Origin: Chloroflexota bacterium | Lineage (GTDB): Bacteria; Chloroflexota; Dehalococcoidia; Lucifugimonadales; Lucifugimonadaceae | Assembly (NCBI GenBank): GCA_024275195.1 | Contig: JAJRZP010000151.1 | Coordinates: forward strand, 1 to 32,278 | Length of the DNA: 32,278 nucleotides | Direction: 5' to 3' | Shown: piece after piece, positions 1 through 9,333 of the stretch | Layout of the letters: the number at the start of each line of letters is the position of its first letter | How positions within the stretch are numbered: the stretch's first letter is position 1 | Position numbers and translations under genes: made by a program | The notes under the pieces: model-generated | What the model saw: the letters and a program-made list of their open reading frames with translations, nothing else | Told to the model about the DNA's origin: nothing | Databases searched by the model: none

Positions 1-2
1 CG

Positions 3-1241
3 GGTCGACGACTCGAGTGGACGTACATGATGGCTGCCGACATGCGACGTCGCGCCGAACTGACCGATGGAGCAACAACTCCCGCTGAAGCAAACAAGCG
101 ATGGAGTGAAGTTGAGCGCGGCAAGTACATGTGGTGGCTGCCGTTAAGCGAGATCCCGGGCAATGTATTTTCAGAACTCGACCCTCAGTTACAGGCGTAT
201 CACCGGGCACAAAACGGCGAATTTCAGCATTTCGGAGATATCCACCCGAAGATTCAAACACCGATCTACCAGATAACCGGTTGGTGGGACCGGCTGATTG
301 GGACGATCGATAACTTTGAGGGGATTACGAAGAACGGCCCCGGGGAACTCCGCGACAGGCACAGACTGATCATCGGTCCATGGGGACATGACGCGACGGA
401 GTACACCGGCAAGATCGGCCCTATCGACTACGGCCCCGAAGCTGCTACCACGTACGCCGACCTGATTGCTCGCTGGTATGACTTCGATCTCAAGGGTGTC
501 GACAATGGAGTAGGTGATGAAGCACCGGTACAGATGTGGGTGCTTGGTGAGGATAAATGGCGTGGTGAGAATGAATGGCCACTGGCTCGGACCGAGTACA
601 CCGAGTTCTATCTTCACTCTTCAGGCAGCGCGAACACGGTTGGTGGCGACGGCATCCTGTCGTTGGAAAAACCGACACCTGACGGGAGCGAATTCGATGA
701 ATATATATACGACCCGCGCGACCCGGTAATGAGCTTGATGCGTGCCGATTCGCAGGCAGCACCGGTCGATCAATCACCACACGATCATCGGGAAGACATC
801 CTCGTGTACGACTTTCCAGTTTTCGGCGAGGATATCGAGATCACAGGTCCGGTCTCTCTCAGGTTATGGGCGCGAACTGACGGGTTGGACACCGATTGGA
901 CGGCAAAGCTGGCGGTTGTGTACGAGGATGGCATGGCTGTAAACCTTACGTATGGAATCATGCGCGCTCAGTACAGAGACGGTTACGAAAATCCGACATT
1001 GCTCGAACCCGGCGAGATTGCTGAATATACGATCAAGCTGAATCCGATAGGTTGTATGTTCAAGCGGGGCCAGAAGTTGCGCCTGTACGTTTCCAGTTCA
1101 GATTTTCCGAACTTCGATAGGAACCACAACACCGGCAAGGACTACTGGAGTGACGCAGAACTGCGGATTGCCAGACAGACGATATTCCATTCGAGCGACC
1201 GACCATCACACCTCGTCCTTCCCGTAATACCGCGCCAGTAA
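3..1241 (+). CDS. CocE/NonD-family hydrolase (X-Pro dipeptidyl-peptidase-like), 5' truncated by window edge
   Basis: Frame is open from the window start (GRRLEWTYMMAADM...). Contains GWWDRLIGTIDNF, HRLIIGPWGH and the C-terminal jelly-roll-like ITGPVSLRLWARTDGLDTDWTAKL typical of the CocE/NonD family. Ends TAA. Confidence 0.85.
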   Translation, partial: GRRLEWTYMMAADMRRRAELTDGATTPAEANKRWSEVERGKYMWWLPLSEIPGNVFSELDPQLQAYHRAQNGEFQHFGDIHPKIQTPIYQITGWWDRLIGTIDNFEGITKNGPGELRDRHRLIIGPWGHDATEYTGKIGPIDYGPEAATTYADLIARWYDFDLKGVDNGVGDEAPVQMWVLGEDKWRGENEWPLARTEYTEFYLHSSGSANTVGGDGILSLEKPTPDGSEFDEYIYDPRDPVMSLMRADSQAAPVDQSPHDHREDILVYDFPVFGEDIEITGPVSLRLWARTDGLDTDWTAKLAVVYEDGMAVNLTYGIMRAQYRDGYENPTLLEPGEIAEYTIKLNPIGCMFKRGQKLRLYVSSSDFPNFDRNHNTGKDYWSDAELRIARQTIFHSSDRPSHLVLPVIPRQ

Positions 1242-1312
1242 CGTCATACAGACGGGTTCTGTGCAGATTCGATCCTGTGTTCCGGCGTTCACTGTGATTG
1301 AATAGAACTGAT

Positions 1313-1909
1313 ATGAGCGATCAACAACAAAGTTATTTTCAACAGGTGAAGGCATCCCGTCGCATGTTCGGGTTTCTGGGACTGATGCTCGGAGGCACGG
1401 CCGGGGCGATGACCGGTGTAGCTATCAAAGGACTGATAGGGGATCCTCTGGTTTCGGGTAGTGGGGCACTGGCGTTTTATGCCGCGTTCGGTCTCAGCTC
1501 ACTGATGACCATGTACGTCATGCTCAACTACTTGACGATGAACTTGCGAGTTTCGAGCGACGGAGTCGACATTCGGCTTGGAATGAAATCATCGGTTGTA
1601 AACGGGGTTGACATCAAAGATGTTCGAATAGCTGAACCCAAGTCGAGAATGATCCGGGTGGCGGCGCAGGCAAGACCGGATATGCGCAGCATTGCGAAGC
1701 TGTGGAGCGTACTCGGGGTGAAGACCGGGATTGAAATCGATATCCGGCAAACCAACTCCGGTGGCGACGACCGGATAGAAACGTGGTTCATAGCCTCGAA
1801 CGACCCCGAAACGCTTAACGGAAAAATAAACTTACTGATTCTGACGCCCGCGCGAGATGATTCCGGTGAGGCGGACTTGAAAACAGAAGGCACGTCTGAG
1901 GTTACTTAG
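1313..1909 (+). CDS. Hypothetical membrane protein with two predicted TM segments and a PH-like C-terminal part
   Basis: ORF with hydrophobic segments (FGFLGLMLGGTAGAMTGVAIKG; ALAFYAAFGLSSLMTMYVML). ATG at 1313 is preferred over the upstream TTG at 1298. Confidence 0.6.
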   Translation: MSDQQQSYFQQVKASRRMFGFLGLMLGGTAGAMTGVAIKGLIGDPLVSGSGALAFYAAFGLSSLMTMYVMLNYLTMNLRVSSDGVDIRLGMKSSVVNGVDIKDVRIAEPKSRMIRVAAQARPDMRSIAKLWSVLGVKTGIEIDIRQTNSGGDDRIETWFIASNDPETLNGKINLLILTPARDDSGEADLKTEGTSEVT

Positions 1910-2946
1910 TCGCCGCCAACATACTGGTCGGTAGCCTCGTTGAGCGCTTCGAATTCGTCAGCCGATAAATTCCACGTCATAGCCAGCGCATTATCGGTCG
2001 CCTGAGCCGCCGATTTCGCCCCCGGAATGGGCAGCGTGTTTCTTGCGATGAGCCAGTTCAGTACCACCTGAGAAGCAGAGGCATTGTGAGCATTTGCAAT
2101 GTCACTCATGAGCGATATCAGCGGTGGCAGCATTTTTAGTCGTTTGCGTGCCCATCTCCATCTACGCAGCAGTGGTGGAGGGTTCTCGGTGCGGTACTTT
2201 CCAGTGAGCAGACCTTCAGATAGTGGACCGTACGAGATAACCGAGATACCCAGATCATGGCACGTATCCAGAATTCCATTCGATTCGATCTTGCGGTTTA
2301 GCAGGCTGTAGCCGACCTGATTCGTTGCGAGGACGACTCCACGCCTTGAGAGAAGTTCATGGGCACGCTTCGTCTGCTCTGCCGAAAAGTTTGAAACCCC
2401 CACCGCTTTGACCAGCCCGTCCTGTGCTGCATCGGCAAGTGCATCGACCCAGTACTCGAAACTGCGAGGTCGAAAGGGGAAATGGATCTGGTAGAGATCT
2501 ATCGAATCGGCATTGAGACGGCGAAGGCTTGCATTGACCGCCCGACGAAGCGAAAATCGATGCCACCTCCACGGATAAGGAAAGAATTTTGTTGCCACCA
2601 GCGGTCTGGCAGATGATGCGTTCTGGGGCGTGACTGCGCCGTTGACCAGACCGCCTACTATTCGTTCAGAGCGACCTCGGCCATAGATTTCGGCAGTATC
2701 AAACCAGTTGATTCCATGTTGGATACTCGCGGCGTAGGCTTCGAACAGATCGACATCGGAATACGAGCGACCGTATCCCCAGTAAAACGCTCCACCCCAC
2801 TGCCAGGTACCAGTTCCGATTGGGCTGACTTTCAGATCGGATTGTCCGAGTGAGGTGAGTTTTGTTGCCGTGGTCACGAGATTCGCGGAGTTGTTGTCGT
2901 TGGGATTCACTGCCACAAGGTTACGGCCTATCACGTAAATCGGCAT
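1906..2946 (-). CDS. Aldo/keto reductase
   Basis: LTSLGQSDLKVSPIGTGTWQWGG, GINWFDTAEIYGRGRSERIVGG, IDLYQIHFP, VKAVGVSNFSAEQ and NQVGYSLLNR are AKR hallmarks. The true start may be internal (for example the GTG before TTATKLTSLGQ). Confidence 0.9.
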   Translation of the reverse strand: MPIYVIGRNLVAVNPNDNNSANLVTTATKLTSLGQSDLKVSPIGTGTWQWGGAFYWGYGRSYSDVDLFEAYAASIQHGINWFDTAEIYGRGRSERIVGGLVNGAVTPQNASSARPLVATKFFPYPWRWHRFSLRRAVNASLRRLNADSIDLYQIHFPFRPRSFEYWVDALADAAQDGLVKAVGVSNFSAEQTKRAHELLSRRGVVLATNQVGYSLLNRKIESNGILDTCHDLGISVISYGPLSEGLLTGKYRTENPPPLLRRWRWARKRLKMLPPLISLMSDIANAHNASASQVVLNWLIARNTLPIPGAKSAAQATDNALAMTWNLSADEFEALNEATDQYVGGD

Positions 2947-3023
2947 TGATACCCGTTCAATACTGGCTTAGTCTTCCGGCAGAATCCAATGAATCCCGAT
3001 GGTGCCGAACAAGCGCACTCGGA

Positions 3024-4541
3024 ATGCACGACCGGAGTAGTACATTGTCCGCAGTTCAACCGCGACCTAATATCGTTTTTCTGTTCCCTGACCAGTTTCG
3101 AGCCGATTTTGCCGGGTGCAACGGTGCCGACTGGTTACAGACGCCAAATATCGATTCGATTGCAGAGAATGGCGTGCGTTATACAAATTCATTCTCGGCA
3201 TCACCGATCTGTGTGCCCGCCCGTACGGCGCTGTTGACGGGAATGAACGCCATGCGAAACGGTGTCATGGGCAATCTTCAGAATCTTAGGGCTGACTGGC
3301 GGGATGCCGGTCTGCGCACGTGGCCTGAAATTCTCGGAGAAAACGGCTACTACACAGCGGGCATCGGCAAGATGCACTTCTACCCGTGGGACGAGCGACG
3401 CGGTTTCCAGTATCGGGTTGTCTGCGAGGACAAGCGCTGGCTTGAAGTACGCGACGACTACTATCACTACCTGCGTCGGCACGGTCTACGAAAGCTGCAC
3501 GGCAATGAAATGCCCGGCTACCACGAGAACAAAGGGGCAGTGATCCACAACGTTCCATGGGAGCACTCGTGGGATAGGTTTGTGGGTTCGGAAGCAGTGA
3601 AATTCATCGAGGATTACGGTGCTGACCAGCCGTTCGCCATGATGGTCGGCTTCCCCGGCCCCCACTGCCCGTACGATCCTGGCGAACGATTTCTGGAAGG
3701 AATAGACGAATCGAAGATTCCTGAGGCTGCACCCGAGGTGCCGGGCCATACTCCCCATCTGCGCCAAGGCAATATTGATGGCAATAAGCGGCCATGGAAC
3801 GGTGTTGACTACACCGAGTTCCCGGATTCGGCAAAGCACACGGTTAGGAAGCACTACTCGGGATTGGTACAGCAAATCGACTTCGAAGTCGGGGCGATTC
3901 TGGATGCACTACGGAAAAGAGGATTGCTCGAAAACACGTACGTCATCCTAGCTTCCGATCACGGCGACTATCTCGGTGATCATAACCTGATCGGCAAAGC
4001 ATCGTTTTATGAATCGGCAATACGGGTGCCAATGGTTGCCATGGGACCGGGTATTGAGGCAGGTCAGGTTCAGGAAGGCATGGTCGAACTACGCGACGTT
4101 ACTGCAACGATGCTCGCCTGGGCAGGGGTTGAGCAGCCGGGCTGGTATGACGCCATGCCGCTGCCGGGCGAGGGCATGCCGGGCGACTCGGCCCGAGAGA
4201 ACATCTTCGGCCTTCTCGGTGACGGTTGGATGAATTTCGATGGTCGTTACAAACTGCATAAGTACCGGACTGGCGAGACACTTCTGTTCGACATGCTGAA
4301 CGATCCGCAAGAGCAGGTGAATCTGTACGAGAACGCCGAGTTTGCGGATATAGTGCGGCGGCTGGAGGTTGAACTGACTGTCGAGTTGATGGAGTCGGTG
4401 GAGTCCTCGATGGACGACCGGCTGGCACAGAACGGTGACATGTCGCAGGATCCGACATTTGGTTACGAAAGCTGGGTTCGCCCGTGGCCCAATGCGCCAA
4501 GGACAAGTTCGCCAACCTATGAGAAACCGAAGACTGTATAA
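3024..4541 (+). CDS. Sulfatase (type I, Cys-type formylglycine motif)
   Basis: RPNIVFLFPDQFRADFAGCNG, SPICVPARTALLTG (C-x-P-x-R), SDHGDYLGDHNLIGK. The ORF opens at 2862, but the internal ATG at 3024 avoids overlap with the divergent AKR gene. Confidence 0.9.
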   Translation: MHDRSSTLSAVQPRPNIVFLFPDQFRADFAGCNGADWLQTPNIDSIAENGVRYTNSFSASPICVPARTALLTGMNAMRNGVMGNLQNLRADWRDAGLRTWPEILGENGYYTAGIGKMHFYPWDERRGFQYRVVCEDKRWLEVRDDYYHYLRRHGLRKLHGNEMPGYHENKGAVIHNVPWEHSWDRFVGSEAVKFIEDYGADQPFAMMVGFPGPHCPYDPGERFLEGIDESKIPEAAPEVPGHTPHLRQGNIDGNKRPWNGVDYTEFPDSAKHTVRKHYSGLVQQIDFEVGAILDALRKRGLLENTYVILASDHGDYLGDHNLIGKASFYESAIRVPMVAMGPGIEAGQVQEGMVELRDVTATMLAWAGVEQPGWYDAMPLPGEGMPGDSARENIFGLLGDGWMNFDGRYKLHKYRTGETLLFDMLNDPQEQVNLYENAEFADIVRRLEVELTVELMESVESSMDDRLAQNGDMSQDPTFGYESWVRPWPNAPRTSSPTYEKPKTV

Positions 4542-4714
4542 ATGACGAACTACTTCTCCTGTGGGAGAAAATCCGATTCAGTGACCAGAAAGTAGGCACG
4601 ATCAAACTAATAATGGTGTGACCGTACCGAAAACACCTTTGCCACTGAGCTATCCAACCCAGCCCTCTACCTCAGATGAGGATGTTTAAACACATTCTTA
4701 TACAGGAGCCACCG

Positions 4715-6394
4715 ATGCCAGAAAACCCAGCGTCCGAACCCATCAAGAAACCAAATATCATCGTGATGATGGTCGACGATCTGGGGTACTCCGATCTTGG
4801 GTGCTATGGCGGTGAGATAAGCACCCCGAATATCGATTCACTCGGCTATAACGGCTTGCGATTTACCCAGATGTACAACGGCGCCAGATGCTGTCCATCA
4901 AGAGCGGCGTTGCTGACGGGCCTGCATCCCCATCAGGCAGGTATCGGCCAGATGACGGCTGATCTCGGGGTTCCTGCCTACCAGGGCTACTTGCGAGAGG
5001 GCTGTGTGACTATCGCCGAGGTGATGAAGACCGCCGGATATCGGACGATGATTTCTGGCAAGTGGCACGTTTCTGGCAGTTGGGACAATCGAAATCGAGA
5101 TAACTGGATTCTGGGCGATAAGAAGCATCCACTGCCCAAGCAACGTGGCTTCGATCGGTCGTTCGGCTTGCTCAACGCCGCCGATTCCTTCTGGAACCCG
5201 AAATCTCTCATCCTTGAGGACGTTCTAATCGACGTCGAAACCAACGACTTCCATATGACCGACGCGATCGGCGATCACGCGGTGAACCAGATCGAGGAAT
5301 CGGTCGAGATGGGCATGCCGTTCTTCCAGTACGTTGCCTTCACTGCGCCCCACTGGCCGCTTCATGCATGGGAAGACGACATCGTGAAGTATGAAGGCAA
5401 ATACATGGCCGGGTACGATGCCATTCGCACGTCACGCCACGAACAGCAGAAGGGTCTCGGGGTTGTTGACGACGGGTGGGTGATTTCACCTCGAGATTCC
5501 GACTCGCCCGATTGGAACGACGTTCAAAACAAGGAATACGAAGACATTCGCATGGCAACCTACGCCGCCATGATCGAACAAGTAGATCGTACTGTCGGCC
5601 GGATAGTGGATTCACTCAAAAAGGCTGGCGTGTTCGAAAACACCGTCATCATGTTCCTGTCAGACAACGGTGGTTGTGCCGAGTTGTTCCAAGAGGATTC
5701 AGACTGGCCGGACGCCTCGCAGTGGGAGACTTCGACTACGCTTGATGGTGAGCCGGTGCGTGTTGGCGACATTCCTGAGCTGCGACCCGGCCCTGACACA
5801 ACGTTTCAGGCGGTTGAGCTTCCGTGGGCAAATGTTTCTGACGCTCCGTTCCGCCTGTTCAAGCGTTGGGTTCACGAAGGTGGGATTTCAACGCCGTTTA
5901 TCGTTCACTGGCCCGAGGGAATTGAGAAACCGAACATCCTGAACAATCCGATGCACATCATCGATATTTCAGCGACGTGCTACGACATTGCCGGAGCGCA
6001 GTATCCAAAGGAGCATCACGACACGGAGATTACTCCGCTGGAAGGCGAGAGTTTCCTGCCTGCACTGCAGGGGCGAAAGCTGGAACGTGAGCATCCGATC
6101 ACGATCGAACACGAAGGCAATCGCGGGGTACGTGTTGGTGATTGGAAGCTAGTCGCAGAGTGGGACAAGCCGTGGGAGTTGTACAACATTTCGGACGACC
6201 GCACAGAGCAGAACGATCTGATCGACGGGGAGAAAGACCGTGCGAAGGAGCTCAAGAAGCAGTATTTCGAGTGGGCAGAGCGCGCAGAAGTTCTACCGTG
6301 GCCGGTCGATCCGAACGTGTTGGCAAAGCGGTTGAAAGGCGAACACGCCCATATCTCGCAGCACCGGGCAGCCACTGACGGAGTCTGGAAGTAG
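4715..6394 (+). CDS. Arylsulfatase-family sulfatase
   Basis: KPNIIVMMVDDLGYSDLGCYGGEISTPNID, GARCCPSRAALLTGLHPHQAGIG (C-x-P-S-R), MFLSDNGGCAE. AGGAGCC precedes the ATG at 4715. Confidence 0.93.
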   Translation: MPENPASEPIKKPNIIVMMVDDLGYSDLGCYGGEISTPNIDSLGYNGLRFTQMYNGARCCPSRAALLTGLHPHQAGIGQMTADLGVPAYQGYLREGCVTIAEVMKTAGYRTMISGKWHVSGSWDNRNRDNWILGDKKHPLPKQRGFDRSFGLLNAADSFWNPKSLILEDVLIDVETNDFHMTDAIGDHAVNQIEESVEMGMPFFQYVAFTAPHWPLHAWEDDIVKYEGKYMAGYDAIRTSRHEQQKGLGVVDDGWVISPRDSDSPDWNDVQNKEYEDIRMATYAAMIEQVDRTVGRIVDSLKKAGVFENTVIMFLSDNGGCAELFQEDSDWPDASQWETSTTLDGEPVRVGDIPELRPGPDTTFQAVELPWANVSDAPFRLFKRWVHEGGISTPFIVHWPEGIEKPNILNNPMHIIDISATCYDIAGAQYPKEHHDTEITPLEGESFLPALQGRKLEREHPITIEHEGNRGVRVGDWKLVAEWDKPWELYNISDDRTEQNDLIDGEKDRAKELKKQYFEWAERAEVLPWPVDPNVLAKRLKGEHAHISQHRAATDGVWK

Positions 6395-6582
6395 TGATCT
6401 GGTCGGCTGGCGTGGCAGTCAGCGTTTGATCTCTCGAATTCAGGAGTACCGAGTAAGGCGTATTGGTAGGTCGGGCGAAACAAGTGCACGTCGCGACGAT
6501 GTCGCCACAGCCGTTAACTTGCAGCCGGAACCAGCGCATATACTGTCGGAACAATTTGACACGTTGTTCATGGAGTTTCTTG

Positions 6583-7164
6583 ATGGCTAGTTGGAATCTG
6601 CGGAGAGCAAAACACGGGATTGTGATAGTTGCGATAGCGCTGTTCACCCTTGCGTTGACGGCATGTGGTGGCGGTGGTGACAATGTCGAGAATTTCGAGC
6701 AGATAAGGACGGCTCCGGCAAACTACACGATCGACGATTTGAAGGCGTTCGGACTCAAAGCCAACAAGCAGTACGATGTCGAGGGGTTGCCTGACGCTGT
6801 CGACGCTTGGAAGGGTTTCTGGGGTCTGGATCCTTATAGTCGGAACGACTACGAGATACGCTTCTATCCCTCGCATGAAATCGCTGTGGCGAGTGGTAAG
6901 GAGCTGGCGATAAACGCGACCGGCGCGGAGTTCGAGGCAACTCGTGACGAACAGGTTTGGACCGAAGGCGTGAAGGATCGCTGGCAGGCGCGTGGTGTTA
7001 CCGACGTATCCAGTGGTGGATCAAGGCAGGCGCCGGGGCCGACCTACCAGGACTGGGCGATTGTTGGCAACATGGTAATTCTGTGCGACGGCTTCGATTC
7101 TGAACAGGCGTTGATCAGATGTGCCTCGCTAATCAACAATTTCCTGCCGGGTGATGCGGGATAG
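6583..7164 (+). CDS. Hypothetical secreted lipoprotein
   Basis: Signal peptide with lipobox-like sequence (MASWNLRRAKHGIVIVAIALFTLALTACGGGGD). ATG at 6583 inside ORF 6463..7164. Ends TAG. Confidence 0.7.
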   Translation: MASWNLRRAKHGIVIVAIALFTLALTACGGGGDNVENFEQIRTAPANYTIDDLKAFGLKANKQYDVEGLPDAVDAWKGFWGLDPYSRNDYEIRFYPSHEIAVASGKELAINATGAEFEATRDEQVWTEGVKDRWQARGVTDVSSGGSRQAPGPTYQDWAIVGNMVILCDGFDSEQALIRCASLINNFLPGDAG

Positions 7165-7191
7165 TCACGAACTTGACCCGGATCTCGCTCG

Positions 7192-7677
7192 TTAGATTTC
7201 AGTGCGGCGTATGCGGTGCCACAGTGGGCCTTCCCTGCGCGCCACGATGATCACCAAGACTGCTACGAGAACGACAAGTACGGCTGAAAGTATGCAGTAC
7301 TGGCAGACAGCCTTGATTACGAACAGTTCGATAGCTGTCAGGTAGATTGATGCCAGTACGCCGATCCCCGCGATTCCGGTGACGATCTGGCGACCTCTGA
7401 GATCGTCTATCGGTGATTGATAGGCGTGCAGTGCGGCGAGCATGATGATGGCGTAAGTCCCCATGCCGAATGCCGAGACCGGGGTGCCCATTATCTTCGA
7501 CCATTTGCTGCTCAGAACCGTGTTGCACCCGCTGAGGCTGCAGCCGACTTCTGTGTGAGCGAGGGCATTCGTCGTCAAATACGTCGTCACTGCCAGGCCG
7601 ACGAGTCCGAAGAGGGCTATCAGGAGCCAGAGCTTGGAAGGCTGTGTAGAGATCGTCATTCCCTCACTCACGCTCAA
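7192..7677 (-). CDS. Vitamin K epoxide reductase (VKOR) family protein
   Basis: Multi-TM protein with loop cysteines (VGCSLSGCNTVLSSKWSKIMGTPVSAFGMGTYA) and the C-x-x-C redox motif (VCQYCILSAVL). Confidence 0.92.
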   Translation of the reverse strand: MSVSEGMTISTQPSKLWLLIALFGLVGLAVTTYLTTNALAHTEVGCSLSGCNTVLSSKWSKIMGTPVSAFGMGTYAIIMLAALHAYQSPIDDLRGRQIVTGIAGIGVLASIYLTAIELFVIKAVCQYCILSAVLVVLVAVLVIIVARREGPLWHRIRRTEI

Positions 7678-7689
7678 AACGAACCGGCG

Positions 7690-8394
7690 CTATCGTCCTA
7701 CTTCAGCCAGTGCCTCTTCGAGCCGTACCCGGTAGAAGCCGTAATCGCGCAGCCCGCCGAGATTTACACCGTTCAGGAAAAATGTGGGTGTCGAATTGAC
7801 CCCGGCAGCTATCGCCGCGTCACGGTCGGTCTGGACTTTGGGCAGATACTTGTTCGTACTCATGCAGCCATTGAACTGCTCCATATCAAGTCCGACCATT
7901 CCGGCGAAAGCACTCAGATTCTGATCGCTGTAAGCGCCCTGATTTCCTCCGTTCCAGTTGGTGTATACGGTCTGTTCGTACTCATAGAACCGCCCCTGCT
8001 CGGCGGCGCACTCTGATGCCTCGGCCGCACGCCACGACTCGTTACCGATGAACGGGAAATGCCTGTAAAGAATGTTTACGCGCCCGGTGTCTACGTACTC
8101 ACGAACGATCTGTCGCCCTGGCCCGAGGGCGAAATTTGCGCAGACTGATCACTGAAAATCCCCGAATTCGACAAGCGTGACCGGAGCATTGGGATCGCCG
8201 ATTAGCGAGCCACCCGATAGCAGCGCCGATTCATCGGCCGTACCGCCACTTGTTGGAAGTAGGCCGACAACAGCGACGGCTGCAACAGCGATGACTACGA
8301 CCACTACCCCACCCCAGAGCAGCCATTTGCTCTTACCTGTGTTGGTGGTCGATTTTTTCGTTTTGTTTCTTCGGCGTTGTTGTCTGGACGTCAA
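7690..8394 (-). CDS. DsbA-like thiol-disulfide oxidoreductase with in-frame TGA at the active site (candidate selenoprotein)
   Basis: The track ORFs 8149..8394 and 7690..7899 share one frame, and hand translation of 8148..7900 shows no other stop. Product: N-terminal basic stretch plus TM anchor, then GDPNAPVTLVEFGDFQ-[TGA]-SVCANFALGPGRQIVREYVDTGRVNILYRHFPFIGNESWRAAEASECAAEQGRFYEYEQTVYTNWNGGNQGAYSDQNLSAFAGMVGLDMEQFNGCMSTNKYLPKVQTDRDAAIAAGVNSTPTFFLNGVNLGG. TPTFFLNG is the cis-Pro loop. TTG start, TAG terminal stop. Confidence 0.85.
8113..8132 (-). promoter_or_regulatory. Candidate bacterial SECIS (bSECIS) hairpin downstream of the in-frame TGA
   Basis: mRNA-sense UCGCCCU-CGGGCC-AGGGCGA: perfect 7-bp stem and 6-nt loop with G at loop position 2. 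The stem begins at nt 17 and the apical loop at nt 24 after the TGA (8149..8151). Confidence 0.6.
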
Positions 8395-8459
8395 TTGGGA
8401 TCTTTAAATCGGGGTGTATCCAGCCTCTACCGCTATGTAACTATATAAACGGTATCAGC

Positions 8460-9125
8460 CTACGTTTTACGCCCAATGAAAATTATGTGACGAATACCAC
8501 CTTTGCCACGGTGTGTTTGGACCTGACGTTTCTCGGAGCGAAATCCGTTGCGACGCATTCGTGACGTAAATCTTGGCTCATCACCCGCCGACCAGATGGC
8601 GACCCGGCCACCGTTTTTCAGAGCGCCACGAATCGCCTGAAGTCCGTAGTCGGTGTAAAGCCACGCATTGCGCTCATCGACCAGAGCCGACGGACCGTTG
8701 TCGACGTCGAGTATGATGGAGTCGTATTCGTTGCGAGCCCCGCGGATAACTTTCGAAACGTCGTTCTGCACCAGTTCGGTTCGCTTGTCGTTGAGCGGGT
8801 GATTTGCGAACGGTCCAAGTGGCCCTTTGTTCCACTCGATCACCTCTGGAACGAGTTCGACCTGCACTACCTTGCCATCTTTCGGGAGAAGATCGAGAGC
8901 CGACCGAAGCGTGTAGCCGAGTCCCAGCCCGCCGATCATCACTCTGGCTCCGGGTTTTAGTTTGTTGCAAACGACCCGCGCCAACTCGACTTCGGAGTGG
9001 TGCATTCGAGTCGACATCAAAGGCAGGTCATCTGCCTTGATTATGTACTCACCATCATGTTCGACCAGTTCGAGACGAGTACCGTCGGGCGACACGGCCT
9101 CGCCGATTGTGATCCAGGGTTTCAT
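8460..9125 (-). CDS. Spermidine synthase-like SAM-dependent methyltransferase-fold protein
   Basis: MIGGLGLGYTLRSALDLLPKDGKVVQVELVPEVIEWN and YDSIILDVDNGPSALV match the spermidine-synthase-like Rossmann pattern. Confidence 0.8.
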   Translation of the reverse strand: MKPWITIGEAVSPDGTRLELVEHDGEYIIKADDLPLMSTRMHHSEVELARVVCNKLKPGARVMIGGLGLGYTLRSALDLLPKDGKVVQVELVPEVIEWNKGPLGPFANHPLNDKRTELVQNDVSKVIRGARNEYDSIILDVDNGPSALVDERNAWLYTDYGLQAIRGALKNGGRVAIWSAGDEPRFTSRMRRNGFRSEKRQVQTHRGKGGIRHIIFIGRKT

Positions 9126-9333
9126 GTGCCTAAGTGTAGAGGACGCAACGTTCGTTTCGAGCAGAAATTACTGCCGAGTTCCAGAGAGTGGGTTGGAAGG
9201 AATCTCTAATGTATGACGTAGCCGGTTAAGGCGACCGGGTCGGAATAGTCAACCAGACTGACCGCTGACTTCTGATGACTAATTTTGACTCATCCGAACA
9301 CTCTCCCGCTGGTGAACGATTCACTCGGAAGCG

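Noticed and set aside
2862-3023. N-terminal extension of the first sulfatase ORF
   Set aside because: Overlaps the start of the divergent AKR gene and has no sulfatase-like sequence; ATG at 3024 is more plausible.
4600-4680. tRNA-like stretch on the minus strand (GGGTTGGATAGCTCAGTGGCAAAGG) between the sulfatases
   Set aside because: Resembles a D-arm, but the D-stem does not pair (GCTC without GAGC) and I could not identify an anticodon arm or T-arm with GGTTCGAATC. At most a tRNA remnant.
7417-8016. 199-aa plus-strand ORF opposite VKOR/DsbA
   Set aside because: Antisense to well-supported VKOR and DsbA coding sequence; no recognisable domain.
8149-8151. Genome-wide TGA reassignment (Trp/Gly code) as the explanation for the DsbA TGA
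   Set aside because: TGA terminates other genes here at plausible C-termini (15341..15343, 17136..17138, 13194..13196, 30053..30055), and the interruption is at a Cys-column, not a Trp or Gly column.
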